From: Methylophaga sp.
GTDB taxonomy: Bacteria > Pseudomonadota > Gammaproteobacteria > Nitrosococcales > Methylophagaceae
DNA length: 64,000 bases
NCBI RefSeq assembly: GCF_009711715.1
Contig: NZ_VENF01000005.1
Coordinates: forward strand, 62,001 to 126,000
Direction: 5' to 3'
Shown: positions 9,165-18,194 of the stretch, one piece after another
Layout of the letters: each line of letters begins with the position of its first letter
How positions within the stretch are numbered: the stretch's first letter is position 1
Translations under genes and position numbers: made by a program
The notes under the pieces: generated by a model
Told to the model about the DNA's origin: nothing
Seen by the model: only the letters and a program-made list of their open reading frames with translations
Databases searched by the model: none

Positions 9165-10029
9165 AAATTCCCAGGATCAGGCCGCCGGCCTGCGTCGCCA
9201 GCTTAATCCGCCGCGTCCGGTCAAGGTCATTGCCATTGCCAGCGGTAAAGGCGGTGTCGGTAAGACCAACGTGACCGTTAATCTCGGTGTTGCGATGGCG
9301 TCTCAGGGCAAGGAAGTGGTCCTGCTTGACGCCGATCTGGGTCTGGCCAATATTGACGTCATGCTGGGACTGCATCCGCAGTACAACCTCCTGCATGTGC
9401 TCGACGGCAGTAAAAGTCTCAGAGACATTATCGTGGAAGGCCCTGCCGGCCTGAAAATCATTCCGGCTGCCTCCGGTGTCCAGAAAATGGCTGAACTCAG
9501 CACGGCTGAACATGCCGGCATGATCCAGGCCTTCAGCGAAATGGATCAGCATATCGATGTGCTGCTGATTGACAGTGCCGCGGGGATTGCCGATAGCGTC
9601 GTCAGTTTCAGCAAGGCGGCACAGGAAGTCATCGTGGTGGTCTGTGATGAGCCTGCCTCAATCACTGATGCTTATGCGCTGATCAAGCTCCTGAGCCGCG
9701 AGCATGGTGTCGAACGCTTCCATATCATTGCCAATATGAGCCGCAATGTGCAGGAAGGCCGTGAACTGTTCGATAAGATTGCGCTGGTTTGTGAGCGTTT
9801 TCTTGATGTGACGCTGGACTTCATGGGTATTGTCCCCTTTGATGACGATCTGCGCAGCGCCGTCAAAAAACAGCGTAGCGTGGTCGATGCCTATCCGCGC
9901 AGCAAATCAGCCACGGCGTTCACGCATCTGGCCAAGAAAATTGAATACTGGCCGGTGCAGAAACAACCACGCGGTCACATGGAGTTTTTCGTAGAGCGAC
10001 TCATTCAGGCAAGTATGGAAATGGCATGA
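9157..10029 (+). CDS. fleN: Flagellar number regulator FleN/FlhG (MinD-type ATPase)
   Basis: This 290-aa MinD/ParA-family ATPase has the deviant Walker A motif GKGGVGKT at residues 30-37, DADLGLANIDVMLG for switch I, and DSAAGI for switch II. FleN/FlhG limits flagellar number by opposing FlhF and damping the RpoN activator. I start it at ATG 9157 because GGAGG lies at 9141-9145; an ATG 57 bp upstream would overlap flhF deeply and lacks such a site. It overlaps flhF by 8 bp. Confidence 0.95.
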   Translation: MAENSQDQAAGLRRQLNPPRPVKVIAIASGKGGVGKTNVTVNLGVAMASQGKEVVLLDADLGLANIDVMLGLHPQYNLLHVLDGSKSLRDIIVEGPAGLKIIPAASGVQKMAELSTAEHAGMIQAFSEMDQHIDVLLIDSAAGIADSVVSFSKAAQEVIVVVCDEPASITDAYALIKLLSREHGVERFHIIANMSRNVQEGRELFDKIALVCERFLDVTLDFMGIVPFDDDLRSAVKKQRSVVDAYPRSKSATAFTHLAKKIEYWPVQKQPRGHMEFFVERLIQASMEMA

Positions 10030-10043
10030 ACAGCGGAGCTGCC

Positions 10044-10748
10044 ATGTACGCATCAGGACAATCAAAATCAGAACTGGTCGAACACCATGCGGCACTGGTC
10101 AAGCGTATCGCCTACCATCTGATCGCCCGTCTGCCGCCTTCAGTCGATGTCGAAGACCTGATCCAGGCTGGCATGATCGGTCTGCTTGACGCCTCGCATC
10201 AGTTTGACGCTTCGCAGGGAGCCAGCTTCGAGACCTATGCCGGTATTCGTATCCGCGGCGCGATGCTCGATGAAATTCGTCGTAATGACTGGGCCCCCCG
10301 CTCAGTTCATAAAAAAGCCCGCGAAATTTCCGAAAAAATGCGCCAGATTGAACAGCACAAAGGCCGCAATGCCACTGATGCAGAAGTCGCTTCTGCATTG
10401 GGACTGAGTCTCAACGATTATCATCAGCACCTCCAGGATTCCACTGGACACCAGTTGTTCAGTCTTGACGAGTTCACTGATAACGATGAGACCCAGGCGC
10501 ATCCATTAACGGCAGCACCGGCCTCTCCCGATGCCGAAGTGCAGGATGATGATTTTCAGGACGCTCTGGTCCGGGCTATCGACGGCTTGCCTGAACGGGA
10601 ACGACTGCTGATGAGCCTGTATTATAATGACGAGCTGAATTTGAAGGAGATCGGAGAAGTCCTGGGGGTCAGTGAATCCCGGGTGAGTCAGATCCACAGT
10701 CAGACTGTGCTCCGGCTCCGATCCAAACTTCGTGACTGGATTATGTAA
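10044..10748 (+). CDS. fliA: Flagellar sigma factor FliA (sigma-28)
   Basis: FliA (234 aa from this start) directs transcription of late flagellar and chemotaxis genes. Region 2 ([18 protein letters not shown], then [15 protein letters not shown] and [18 protein letters not shown]), region 3 and region 4 ([20 protein letters not shown]) are all present. Two starts are possible: ATG 10026 overlaps fleN in an ATGA, while ATG 10044 has GGAG at 10035-10038 with good spacing. I prefer 10044; the longer form would be 240 aa. Confidence 0.94.
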   Translation: MYASGQSKSELVEHHAALVKRIAYHLIARLPPSVDVEDLIQAGMIGLLDASHQFDASQGASFETYAGIRIRGAMLDEIRRNDWAPRSVHKKAREISEKMRQIEQHKGRNATDAEVASALGLSLNDYHQHLQDSTGHQLFSLDEFTDNDETQAHPLTAAPASPDAEVQDDDFQDALVRAIDGLPERERLLMSLYYNDELNLKEIGEVLGVSESRVSQIHSQTVLRLRSKLRDWIM

Positions 10749-10764
10749 TTTTTGGAGGTTAGTT

Positions 10765-11154
10765 TTGGATAAAAATATGAAAATCCTGATTGTGGATGAC
10801 TTTTCCACAATGCGACGGATTATAAAAAACCTGCTGCGTGATCTCGGCTTTAACAACACGCAGGAAGCCGACGATGGTACGACAGCCCTCCCCATCCTGC
10901 AGGCAGGCGGCATTGATTTCCTGATCACTGACTGGAATATGCCGGGCATGCAGGGTATCGACCTGCTCAAGGCCGTTCGTGCCGATGAAAAACTGTCCAC
11001 TCTGCCGGTACTGATGGTGACCGCCGAAACCAAACGCGAACAAATCATCGAAGCCGCCCAGGCCGGTGTTAATGGTTACATCGTTAAACCATTCACTGCT
11101 GCCACCCTGAAGGAGAAAATCGAAAAGATTTTCGAACGGATCAACGCACAATAA
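10765..11154 (+). CDS. cheY: Chemotaxis response regulator CheY (TTG start)
   Basis: CheY carries the phosphorylation signal from CheA to FliM. Acidic pocket D11/D12, phosphorylation site D56 (ITDWNMPG), T86 and K108 (IVKPF) are all in place. I start at TTG 10765 because GGAGG at 10754-10758 is 6 nt away, giving 129 aa, the same length as E. coli CheY. The in-frame ATG at 10777 is 18 nt from that site. It follows fliA by 16 bp and precedes cheZ by 15 bp. Confidence 0.95.
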   Translation: MDKNMKILIVDDFSTMRRIIKNLLRDLGFNNTQEADDGTTALPILQAGGIDFLITDWNMPGMQGIDLLKAVRADEKLSTLPVLMVTAETKREQIIEAAQAGVNGYIVKPFTAATLKEKIEKIFERINAQ

Positions 11155-11169
11155 GGAGCTTTCCCGCTC

Positions 11170-11904
11170 ATGGCTTCCCCCAACCAAGATACTCAGCTCG
11201 ATGCTGCCCGCGCCCTGGTTACGGCGCTGGAAAACAACGATGAATCCGGCGTCAATAAACAACTGGCCCTCCTTACCCAGTCACATGAAAGTCAGCTGTT
11301 TCAGGAAGTAGGCAAGCTAACCCGCGAACTGCACGAAGCATTGAGCAATTTCAATGTCGACTCGCGGCTTATCGACTTAACCGAAAATGATATCCCCAAT
11401 ACCCGCGACCGGCTTAATTATGTCATCACAACCACCGAAGAAGCCGCCCATAAGACGCTGGGTTACATTGATGAAACACTGCCTTTGGCTCAAGAACTCC
11501 GCCAAACTGCCGAAAAGATAGATGAAAGCTGGCAACGTTTCCGTAAAAAGGAAATGACGGCAGAAGAATTCCGGCAACTGGTGAAGGAAATTGAAGCCTA
11601 TCTGCCCACTGTCAAAGGCCATGCCGACCAGGTTCACGCCAACCTGTCGGAAATGATGCTGGCTCAGGGCTTCCAGGATTTGACCGGACAGGTGATCCGC
11701 CAGGTCATCAATCTGGTTGAAGAAGTGGAAGACAATCTGGTGCAACTGGTCAAAGTGGCCGGCAAGCACCAGCAGGAAAAAAAACCGAAAAAAGAGACTG
11801 ACCCTATTAAAGCCGAAGGCCCGCAGATAAACGCGCAGGACAACCCCAACGTGGTCAATGACCAGGACGATGTGGATGACTTGTTATCTAGCCTCGGCTT
11901 CTGA
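11170..11904 (+). CDS. cheZ: Chemotaxis phosphatase CheZ
   Basis: CheZ (244 aa) dephosphorylates CheY-P. The long helical hairpin carries the catalytic-region motif MLAQGFQDLTGQVIRQVI (with the conserved D and Q). A flexible linker leads to the C-terminal CheY-binding peptide DDVDDLLSSLGF (residues 233-244). Family length is normal. It sits between cheY and cheA. Confidence 0.95.
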   Translation: MASPNQDTQLDAARALVTALENNDESGVNKQLALLTQSHESQLFQEVGKLTRELHEALSNFNVDSRLIDLTENDIPNTRDRLNYVITTTEEAAHKTLGYIDETLPLAQELRQTAEKIDESWQRFRKKEMTAEEFRQLVKEIEAYLPTVKGHADQVHANLSEMMLAQGFQDLTGQVIRQVINLVEEVEDNLVQLVKVAGKHQQEKKPKKETDPIKAEGPQINAQDNPNVVNDQDDVDDLLSSLGF

Positions 11905-11915
11905 GGAACTGATGC

Positions 11916-13985
11916 ATGACGCTGGATACCGATGATGAAATTCTGCAGGACTTCCTGGTCGAAGCCGAAGAAATACTGGAAGGCCTGAACGAGCAACTGG
12001 TCGAGCTGGAAAACAGTCCGCAGGACAAAGATCTGCTCAATTCGATTTTCCGCGGCTTCCATACCATCAAGGGTGGCGCCGGCTTCCTCAGCCTGGAAGC
12101 CATGGTCAACCTGTGTCACAAAGGCGAGGATGTGTTTAACCTGCTGCGTCAGGGCGAACGTTATGTCGACGCTGATATGATGGACACCTTCCTGAAGGTG
12201 CTCGACATTCTCAACACCATGTTCGACGAGTTGAAATCCGGTCAGTATCCGACCGCTGCCGACCCGGCAATCCTGTCGCAACTGGCGGCCTATCTCGACA
12301 ACAGCAGTGAGGCCTACACGCCACCGCAGCAGGCTACACCGGAGCCAGCACCGGAACCTGAGCCTGAAGCAGCGCCTGCTGCTGATGCGACTGCCTCCAA
12401 TGCAGCCGCCGATGATGAAATCACCGATGATGAGTTCGAGGCCCTGCTCGATCAGCTGCACGGTAACGCCCCGCCTGGCAGCAAAACAGAGCCGGAACAG
12501 CCCGAGCAACCCGTGCCTGCGGCACCTGAATCCGGCAGCAGTGACAGCGACGATATCACTGAAGAAGAATTTGAAGCACTGCTGGATCAACTGCAGGGCA
12601 AAAGCCAGAAGCCGGCCGCAAACAAAGCGGCAGCACAACAAGCGGCTTCAGCCCCCCGGCCGGAACCAGCCAAAGCTGATCCTGCGCCGCAGCAGCCCGC
12701 TGCTGTCCCCAACAGTCAGGCAAGCCAGGCGGATACCACCAAGCCCGAAGCTAAAGCAGAGCCAAAACCGGAGCCTGCTGCTAAGACCGCAGCACCGGCG
12801 AAGCAGGCCGATACCAGTGTCCGTGTTGATACCAGCCGCCTCGACGATATTATGAATATGGTCGGCGAACTGGTGCTGGTGCGTAACCGCATCAGTACCC
12901 TGGAAGCCGCGTTTGAAAACGAGGAAATGGCCAAGGCGGTCAACAATCTGACCGTGGTGACCGGCGACCTGCAGACCGCGGTCATGAAAACCCGGATGCA
13001 GCCAATCAAGAAAGTCTTCGGCCGTTTCCCGCGTGTGGTACGAGATCTGGCCCGCAGCCTGAAAAAAGACATTAACCTGGAACTGCGCGGTGAAGAAACC
13101 GATCTGGATAAAAATCTGGTTGAAGCGCTGGCCGATCCCTTGGTGCATCTGGTCAGAAATGCCGTCGATCACGGTATCGAAATGCCGGATGAGCGTGAAG
13201 CTGCGGGTAAACCCCGCCAGGGTAATATTGTCCTCGCTGCAGCTCAGGAAGGCGACCATATTCTGCTGACCATTGCTGACGACGGTGCCGGTATGAATCC
13301 GGAAGTGCTGCGTCGCAAGGCCGTGGAAAAAGGCATGATGGATGAAGATACCGCCGCCAGGCTGACGGAATCCGAGTGCTTCTCGCTGATTTTTTCGCCC
13401 GGTTTTTCGATGAAACAGGAAATCTCCGATATTTCCGGTCGTGGTGTAGGGATGGATGTTGTCAAAACCAGCATATCCAAACTGAATGGCGTCATCGATA
13501 TCAAATCGGAAATCGGTGTCGGCACCACACTGTCGATTAAAGTGCCGCTGACCCTGGCCATCATGCCGACCCTGATGGTCATGCTGGGTGACCAGATTTT
13601 TGCCTTCCCGCTGGTCAGCGTCAACGAGATTTTCCATCTGGACCTGTCGAAAACCAATGTTGTCGACGGCCAGGAAACCATTATGGTCAGAAACAAGGCA
13701 CTGCCCCTGTTCTATCTGCGTAAGTGGCTGGTCAAACATTACAACCCGACTGAAGAATCTGATTCTGATATCGAACACGTTGTCATCGTCAATGTCGGCA
13801 CCCAGCGTGTTGGTTTTGTTGTGGATCAACTACTGGGACAGGAAGAAGTCGTGATCAAACCGCTCGGCGCCCTGCTTCACGGCACCAAGGGCTTGGCCGG
13901 CGCCACCATTACCGGTGACGGCCGCATTGCGCTGATCCTCGACTTCCCCGAGTTGATGAAAGCCTACGCCAACCGCGGATATTAG
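11916..13985 (+). CDS. cheA: Chemotaxis histidine kinase CheA with two-helix localisation linker
   Basis: CheA (689 aa) has an HPt domain with H49 in FHTIKGGAGF, a long Pro/Ala/Glu linker, the dimerisation domain (VDTSRLDDIMNMVGELVLVR), the ATPase domain (HLVRNAVDHGIE, DDGAGM, GRGVGMDVV) and a CheW-like regulatory domain. Within the linker there are two near-copies of one helix: ITDDEFEALLDQLHG (169-183) and ITEEEFEALLDQLQG (214-228). In Vibrio a comparable linker region (LID) binds ParP. ParC and ParP are encoded downstream, so I infer the same role. Start ATG 11916 follows GAGGA. Confidence 0.96.
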   Translation: MTLDTDDEILQDFLVEAEEILEGLNEQLVELENSPQDKDLLNSIFRGFHTIKGGAGFLSLEAMVNLCHKGEDVFNLLRQGERYVDADMMDTFLKVLDILNTMFDELKSGQYPTAADPAILSQLAAYLDNSSEAYTPPQQATPEPAPEPEPEAAPAADATASNAAADDEITDDEFEALLDQLHGNAPPGSKTEPEQPEQPVPAAPESGSSDSDDITEEEFEALLDQLQGKSQKPAANKAAAQQAASAPRPEPAKADPAPQQPAAVPNSQASQADTTKPEAKAEPKPEPAAKTAAPAKQADTSVRVDTSRLDDIMNMVGELVLVRNRISTLEAAFENEEMAKAVNNLTVVTGDLQTAVMKTRMQPIKKVFGRFPRVVRDLARSLKKDINLELRGEETDLDKNLVEALADPLVHLVRNAVDHGIEMPDEREAAGKPRQGNIVLAAAQEGDHILLTIADDGAGMNPEVLRRKAVEKGMMDEDTAARLTESECFSLIFSPGFSMKQEISDISGRGVGMDVVKTSISKLNGVIDIKSEIGVGTTLSIKVPLTLAIMPTLMVMLGDQIFAFPLVSVNEIFHLDLSKTNVVDGQETIMVRNKALPLFYLRKWLVKHYNPTEESDSDIEHVVIVNVGTQRVGFVVDQLLGQEEVVIKPLGALLHGTKGLAGATITGDGRIALILDFPELMKAYANRGY

Positions 13986-13993
13986 GAGCAGCT

Positions 13994-15037
13994 GTGACGG
14001 TTAAGGTCCTGATTGTCGACGATTCCAGTTTCTTCCGAAAGCGTCTGACCGAAATTATTGATGCCGATCCCCGATTACAGGTTGTGGGCACCGCCAGTAA
14101 TGGTCAGGAAGCGATCGACCAGGTACAGAACCTGCGACCTGATGTCGTTACCATGGACCTGGAAATGCCGATCATGGACGGCATCAGCGCCGTACGTAAA
14201 ATCAAGGCACTGCGCCAGACACCGATACTGATGCTGTCGACCTGGACCACCGAAGGCGCTAAATCAACGTTGGATGCGCTTGAGGCCGGTGCCACTGATT
14301 TTCTGCCCAAGCGCTTCGAGGATCTGTCGTCGGATCACAGTGAAGCACAGAAAAAACTGTGTCAGCGTATTTACCATCTGGCCAGTGGCTTTCATGCCAG
14401 TCTGGAAAAGACCCTGCAGCCCGCAGCCACGCCGACGACCCCCCGCAGCCGCGAGGCGAAACAGATCGAGTTACCGGGACTGGTGGCCATAGGCACATCA
14501 ACCGGTGGCCCCGTGGCCCTGCAGAAAGTGCTGACGCAATTACCGGCTTCCTTTCCCAGCCCGATTGTCATGGTGCAGCATATGCCGGCGAGCTTTACCC
14601 CGTCTTTTGCTGAACGCCTCGACAATCAATGCCAGATTCATGTCAAACAGGCTGAACATGGCGAAGCACTGCATCCAGGCACAGCCTATCTGGCTCCCGG
14701 TGGTCAGCAGATGCTGATAAAGGGCCGCCCCGGCAGATTGTATCTGCATGTAGAAGATGGCGACCCGGGCCAGACCTACAAACCCTGTGTCGATTTGACT
14801 TTCAGCTCGATAGCCCAAGTCTGTGCCCAGGAGACACTGGCGATTATCCTGACTGGCATGGGCAGTGATGGTCGTGACGGTTGCCAGGCCATCAAAAAAC
14901 TGGGGGGCACAATCTGGGCCCAGGATCAACTGAGCAGCACGATTTACGGTATGCCGATGGCGGTGGCCAAAGCCGGGCTTGCCGATAAAATTCTCGACCT
15001 CAATGATATCGGCCGGCAACTGGCGGAGCTGCACTGA
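13994..15037 (+). CDS. cheB: Chemotaxis methylesterase CheB (GTG start)
   Basis: CheB (347 aa) removes methyl groups from chemoreceptors when phosphorylated by CheA. The receiver domain has D9/D10 and phosphosite D55 (VTMDLEMP). The esterase domain has AIGTSTGGP (Ser), VQHMP (His) and GMGSDGRDG (Asp). The start is GTG 13994, 5 nt after AGGAG; no ATG in a suitable position exists. It overlaps motC by one base. No cheR is present in the window. Confidence 0.95.
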   Translation: MTVKVLIVDDSSFFRKRLTEIIDADPRLQVVGTASNGQEAIDQVQNLRPDVVTMDLEMPIMDGISAVRKIKALRQTPILMLSTWTTEGAKSTLDALEAGATDFLPKRFEDLSSDHSEAQKKLCQRIYHLASGFHASLEKTLQPAATPTTPRSREAKQIELPGLVAIGTSTGGPVALQKVLTQLPASFPSPIVMVQHMPASFTPSFAERLDNQCQIHVKQAEHGEALHPGTAYLAPGGQQMLIKGRPGRLYLHVEDGDPGQTYKPCVDLTFSSIAQVCAQETLAIILTGMGSDGRDGCQAIKKLGGTIWAQDQLSSTIYGMPMAVAKAGLADKILDLNDIGRQLAELH

Positions 15038-15777
15038 TGGATATCCTCAGCATCCTCGGTCTTATCATCGGCTTTGGTGCCATTCTGGTTGGCCAGCATC
15101 TGGAAGGCGGTCATCTTGATACGATTCTGAATGCCGTAGCGATGCTGATTGTATTCGGCGGTACCCTGGGCGCAGTCATGCTGCAGACACCAATGAATAC
15201 TTTCCTGCGTGCGCTGCGCCGAACGGTCTGGGTATTCATACCGCCCAAATTGTCGGCAAGCACGCTGCTGGAAAAAATTCTGGAATGGAACCAGATTGCA
15301 CGCCGCGAAGGACTGGTGCGGCTGGAATCCATGGCGATGGAGGAAACCGACCTGTTCACCCAGAAAGGACTGCAGTTGATTGCTGATGGTGCCGAACCGG
15401 AAATGATCCGTGAAGTGCTGGAAAACGATCTGGATCTGGAAGAAGAAGACGATATCCAGGCCGCCAAGGTCTATGAAGCCATGGGCGGTTATTCACCGAC
15501 CATTGGTATTATCGGCGCAGTAATGGGACTGATTCATGTGATGGGCAACCTGGCGGATCCATCTTCACTGGGCTCGGGGATTGCAGTCGCTTTTGTTGCC
15601 ACTATCTATGGTGTGGGCCTCGCCAACCTGTTGTTTTTGCCTATCGGCAATAAATTAAAGTCGGTGGTGGCCCAGCGCACGAGGCTTCGTATGATGTTGA
15701 TTGAGGGACTGATTGGCGTCGCGGATGGAGAAAATCCGCGTAATATCGAAAGTCGACTGCAGGCTTACCTGAATTGA
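15037..15777 (+). CDS. motC: Flagellar stator protein MotC (MotA family)
   Basis: This 246-aa MotA/TolQ-type protein has paired N-terminal helices (LGLIIGFGAILVGQHLEGG), a cytoplasmic acidic loop and two C-terminal helices with GGYSPTIGIIGAVMGLIHVM. It pairs with MotD to form a second stator set in organisms that also carry motAB. I call MotC rather than MotA from its place between cheB and parC, as in Pseudomonas. Confidence 0.92.
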   Translation: MDILSILGLIIGFGAILVGQHLEGGHLDTILNAVAMLIVFGGTLGAVMLQTPMNTFLRALRRTVWVFIPPKLSASTLLEKILEWNQIARREGLVRLESMAMEETDLFTQKGLQLIADGAEPEMIREVLENDLDLEEEDDIQAAKVYEAMGGYSPTIGIIGAVMGLIHVMGNLADPSSLGSGIAVAFVATIYGVGLANLLFLPIGNKLKSVVAQRTRLRMMLIEGLIGVADGENPRNIESRLQAYLN

Positions 15778-15784
15778 GGTAGCA

Positions 15785-16702
15785 ATGGCGCGCCGGAAAA
15801 AACACGAAGAACATGAAAACCATGAACGCTGGTTGGTTTCTTACGCCGACTTCATCACGCTGCTGTTTGCGTTTTTTGTCGTCATGTACTCGATTTCCGC
15901 CGTCAATGAGGGTAAATACCGGGTCTTGTCAGAGACCCTGAGAGCCGTGTTCTCTGAACCGGTACGCAGCGAAAATCCGATTCAGATAGGGGAAATCAGC
16001 CGCGGCGAGGGACAGGAATCCCCTTCGCCCGGTGATCCGCTGGAACCTGAATATCAGATTGAACTGCCGGAAGTGCCCGACCGACCGCCGCCGGCCAGCA
16101 TCGAAGACATCAAAACCATTAACGACTTGTCCCAGCAGTTCACTACCGCGCTGTCGGATCTGATTGCCTCTGAAGATGTGATCATCAAGCAGGGAGACGA
16201 CTGGCTGGAACTGGAAATCAAATCGCGGGTATTGTTTGAGAGCGGTGAAGCCCGCCTCGAGCGTGCCGCTGTGCCGATCATCGGCGAAATCGCTGATATT
16301 CTGCAGACCTCGGCCAATCCGATTCAGGTGGAAGGCTTTACTGATAACAATCCCATTAACACCCCTCGGTTTCCATCCAACTGGGAACTGTCTGCTGCCC
16401 GCGCTGCCAGTGTGGTACACCTTTTGGATCGCTATGGTGTTCAACCCGAGAGAATGTCTGCTGCCGGCTTCGGTGAGCACCGCCCGGTCGCCGATAACAG
16501 CACTGAGGAAGGTCGTCAGAAAAACCGTCGCGTCGTGCTGGTTGTGCTGGGCCGTGATGTCAGTCGCCGCAGTCTCGAGCTGTTTAATGCCGCCGGCCCG
16601 GCTGACACCGCCACCGACAGCAGCAATGATCCGGCAACCCAATCTGCACCGGCTGAACGCACCGGCAATAACAGTGTGAATACTGACGAGGCCACACCAT
16701 GA
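15785..16702 (+). CDS. motD: Flagellar stator protein MotD (MotB family)
   Basis: MotD (305 aa) has an N-terminal membrane plug region (ENHERWLVSYADFITLLFAF) whose Asp in YADF is the proton-path residue of MotB proteins. A periplasmic OmpA-like peptidoglycan-binding domain follows (VEGFTDNNPINTP, NWELSAARAASVV, GFGEHRP, NRRVVLVVLG). The last 45 residues are a Ser/Ala/Thr-rich tail. It overlaps parC by 4 bp. Confidence 0.93.
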   Translation: MARRKKHEEHENHERWLVSYADFITLLFAFFVVMYSISAVNEGKYRVLSETLRAVFSEPVRSENPIQIGEISRGEGQESPSPGDPLEPEYQIELPEVPDRPPPASIEDIKTINDLSQQFTTALSDLIASEDVIIKQGDDWLELEIKSRVLFESGEARLERAAVPIIGEIADILQTSANPIQVEGFTDNNPINTPRFPSNWELSAARAASVVHLLDRYGVQPERMSAAGFGEHRPVADNSTEEGRQKNRRVVLVVLGRDVSRRSLELFNAAGPADTATDSSNDPATQSAPAERTGNNSVNTDEATP

Positions 16703-17487
16703 GCGTCTGGGCTGTCTGTAATCAGAAAGGCGGTGTCGCTAAAACCACCACGGTGATTTCACTGGCCAGCCTGCTGGCACAGCGTGGTGAATCGACCCTG
16801 ATCCTCGATCTCGATCCACACGGTTCAATGACGACTTACCTGGGCTATGATCCGGATTCGATTGAAACCAGTATCTACACCCTTTTCCAGAAGCTGGATG
16901 AAACCCCGAAGGGGGCCATTTTTCAAAGCCTGAAAAAGACCCGTCATGATAATATCTTTCTACTGCCGGCCTCTACCGCCATGGCGACACTGGACCGCCA
17001 ACTGGGCGCACAGCAGGGTAAGGGACTGGTTATCCGCAAGACCCTGAGTTTTTTCAAAGACCGTTTCCAGCATGTCTTTATCGACTGCCCACCGATGCTG
17101 GGGGTATTGATGATCAATGCCCTCGCTGCCTGTGACCGGCTGCTGATTCCGGTACAGACCGAGTTTCTGTCGATGAAAGGGCTTGAACATATGCTGCACA
17201 CCGTCTCAATGATTAATCACTCGCGGCGTAGTTCCTTGCCTTATTTTATTGTCCCCACCATGCACGACAGCCGCTCGAAGACGGCCACTGATATTCTGCA
17301 GCAGTTGCATGAACAGTATCCGGGGCAGGTCTGGGATGATGTGGTGCCGGTGGATCCGGCTTTTCGTGAAGCCAGCAAGCTGGGACTGCCGCTACCGGAA
17401 ATGAATCCGCAGGCTGAGGGCAGCCTGGCGTATCAGCGTTTGCTCGATCAGTTGATACAGACGGAGGCTCAGCGCTCTCATGGCTAA
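16699..17487 (+). CDS. parC: Polar chemotaxis array ATPase ParC (ParA family)
   Basis: This 262-aa ParA/MinD-family ATPase has the deviant Walker A motif KGGVAKTTT from residue 10, DLDPHGSMTTYLG and DCPPMLGVLMINAL. In Vibrio, ParC recruits and segregates chemosensory arrays at the cell pole; its Pseudomonas ortholog is in the same position after motD. The order motCD-parC-parP-cheW supports that role rather than plasmid or chromosome partition: there is no parB. It overlaps parP by 8 bp. Confidence 0.9.
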   Translation: MSVWAVCNQKGGVAKTTTVISLASLLAQRGESTLILDLDPHGSMTTYLGYDPDSIETSIYTLFQKLDETPKGAIFQSLKKTRHDNIFLLPASTAMATLDRQLGAQQGKGLVIRKTLSFFKDRFQHVFIDCPPMLGVLMINALAACDRLLIPVQTEFLSMKGLEHMLHTVSMINHSRRSSLPYFIVPTMHDSRSKTATDILQQLHEQYPGQVWDDVVPVDPAFREASKLGLPLPEMNPQAEGSLAYQRLLDQLIQTEAQRSHG

Positions 17488-18115
17488 AACGCAAATCTAC
17501 CAGCAGGAAGAAGCCTTGTCGGTTTATTTCCGCGACATGCTGGCTGACCCCAGACCCGTGGCAGACAAACCAGCCCCCGAAGCCGAATCACCCGCGCCTG
17601 AACCTGAGCCGCAAAGTACACAGGCAGGCACCCGGTCAGTACAAAGGGAAGTCAAAGCAACCCCGCAGACTGACCCGGCCCCGGTCACGACTATATATAA
17701 ACTATTGCTTTGTCAGATCGGCGGTATGAAACTCGCCCTAGATGTATCGGCCCTGAACAATATCGTGCACTGGCCATCATCGGGGCTCAATCAACTGCCG
17801 GGACACCGTGACTGGCAACTGGGCCTGTTCCGTGATCGTGAACAGCATATCGAGGTTGTCGATATCCGCCACCTGCTGCAGGCTGAAAAGCGAAATGGCG
17901 AACAGCCCGGCTATATTCTACTGGTCAACGGGCGCCGCATGGGCATTGCCTGTGATGGCATCAGCCAGATCATCAATATTGATGATAACCACATTAACTG
18001 GCGTTCTGAAACGAGTCAGCGTCCCTGGTTCAGCGGTGTGATTGCCGACTCGATGCACAGTATTATCGATCTTCCTGCCCTCCTCACCGCGCTGGAACAG
18101 GGTGAGATGGCATGA
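17480..18115 (+). CDS. parP: Array integration protein ParP (CheW-like)
   Basis: This 211-aa protein has an N-terminal helix (EEALSVYFRDMLADP), a Pro/Glu-rich linker to about residue 70 and a C-terminal CheW-like domain (YKLLLCQIGGMKLALDVSAL to HSIIDLPALLTALEQ). That is the layout of ParP, whose AIF domain binds the CheA linker and holds the signalling array at the pole via ParC. The length (CheW is about 160 aa) and its pairing with parC separate it from the true CheW that follows. Confidence 0.87.
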   Translation: MAKTQIYQQEEALSVYFRDMLADPRPVADKPAPEAESPAPEPEPQSTQAGTRSVQREVKATPQTDPAPVTTIYKLLLCQIGGMKLALDVSALNNIVHWPSSGLNQLPGHRDWQLGLFRDREQHIEVVDIRHLLQAEKRNGEQPGYILLVNGRRMGIACDGISQIINIDDNHINWRSETSQRPWFSGVIADSMHSIIDLPALLTALEQGEMA

Positions 18116-18154
18116 AGTCTGCTTTATATTCAACAAGATTGAGTCAACGCACAG

Positions 18155-18174
18155 ACTGTCAACAAACTGACAGT
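18155..18174 (+). repeat. Short inverted repeat between parP and cheW
   Basis: ACTGTCA and TGACAGT form a perfect 7-bp stem around a 6-nt loop in the 79-bp gap before cheW. No T-run follows, so it is not a standard terminator. It may be an operator, an mRNA hairpin or chance. Confidence 0.35.
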
Positions 18175-18194
18175 TCAGGCAGAAGGTTAGGACA

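Noticed and set aside
12648..13829. 393-codon ORF antisense to cheA
   Set aside because: Cysteine-poor, no family features; codon bias of cheA leaves the opposite frame open.
16699..17487. Chromosome or plasmid ParA partition gene
   Set aside because: No parB or parS follows; the motCD-parP-cheW context fits ParC of chemotaxis.
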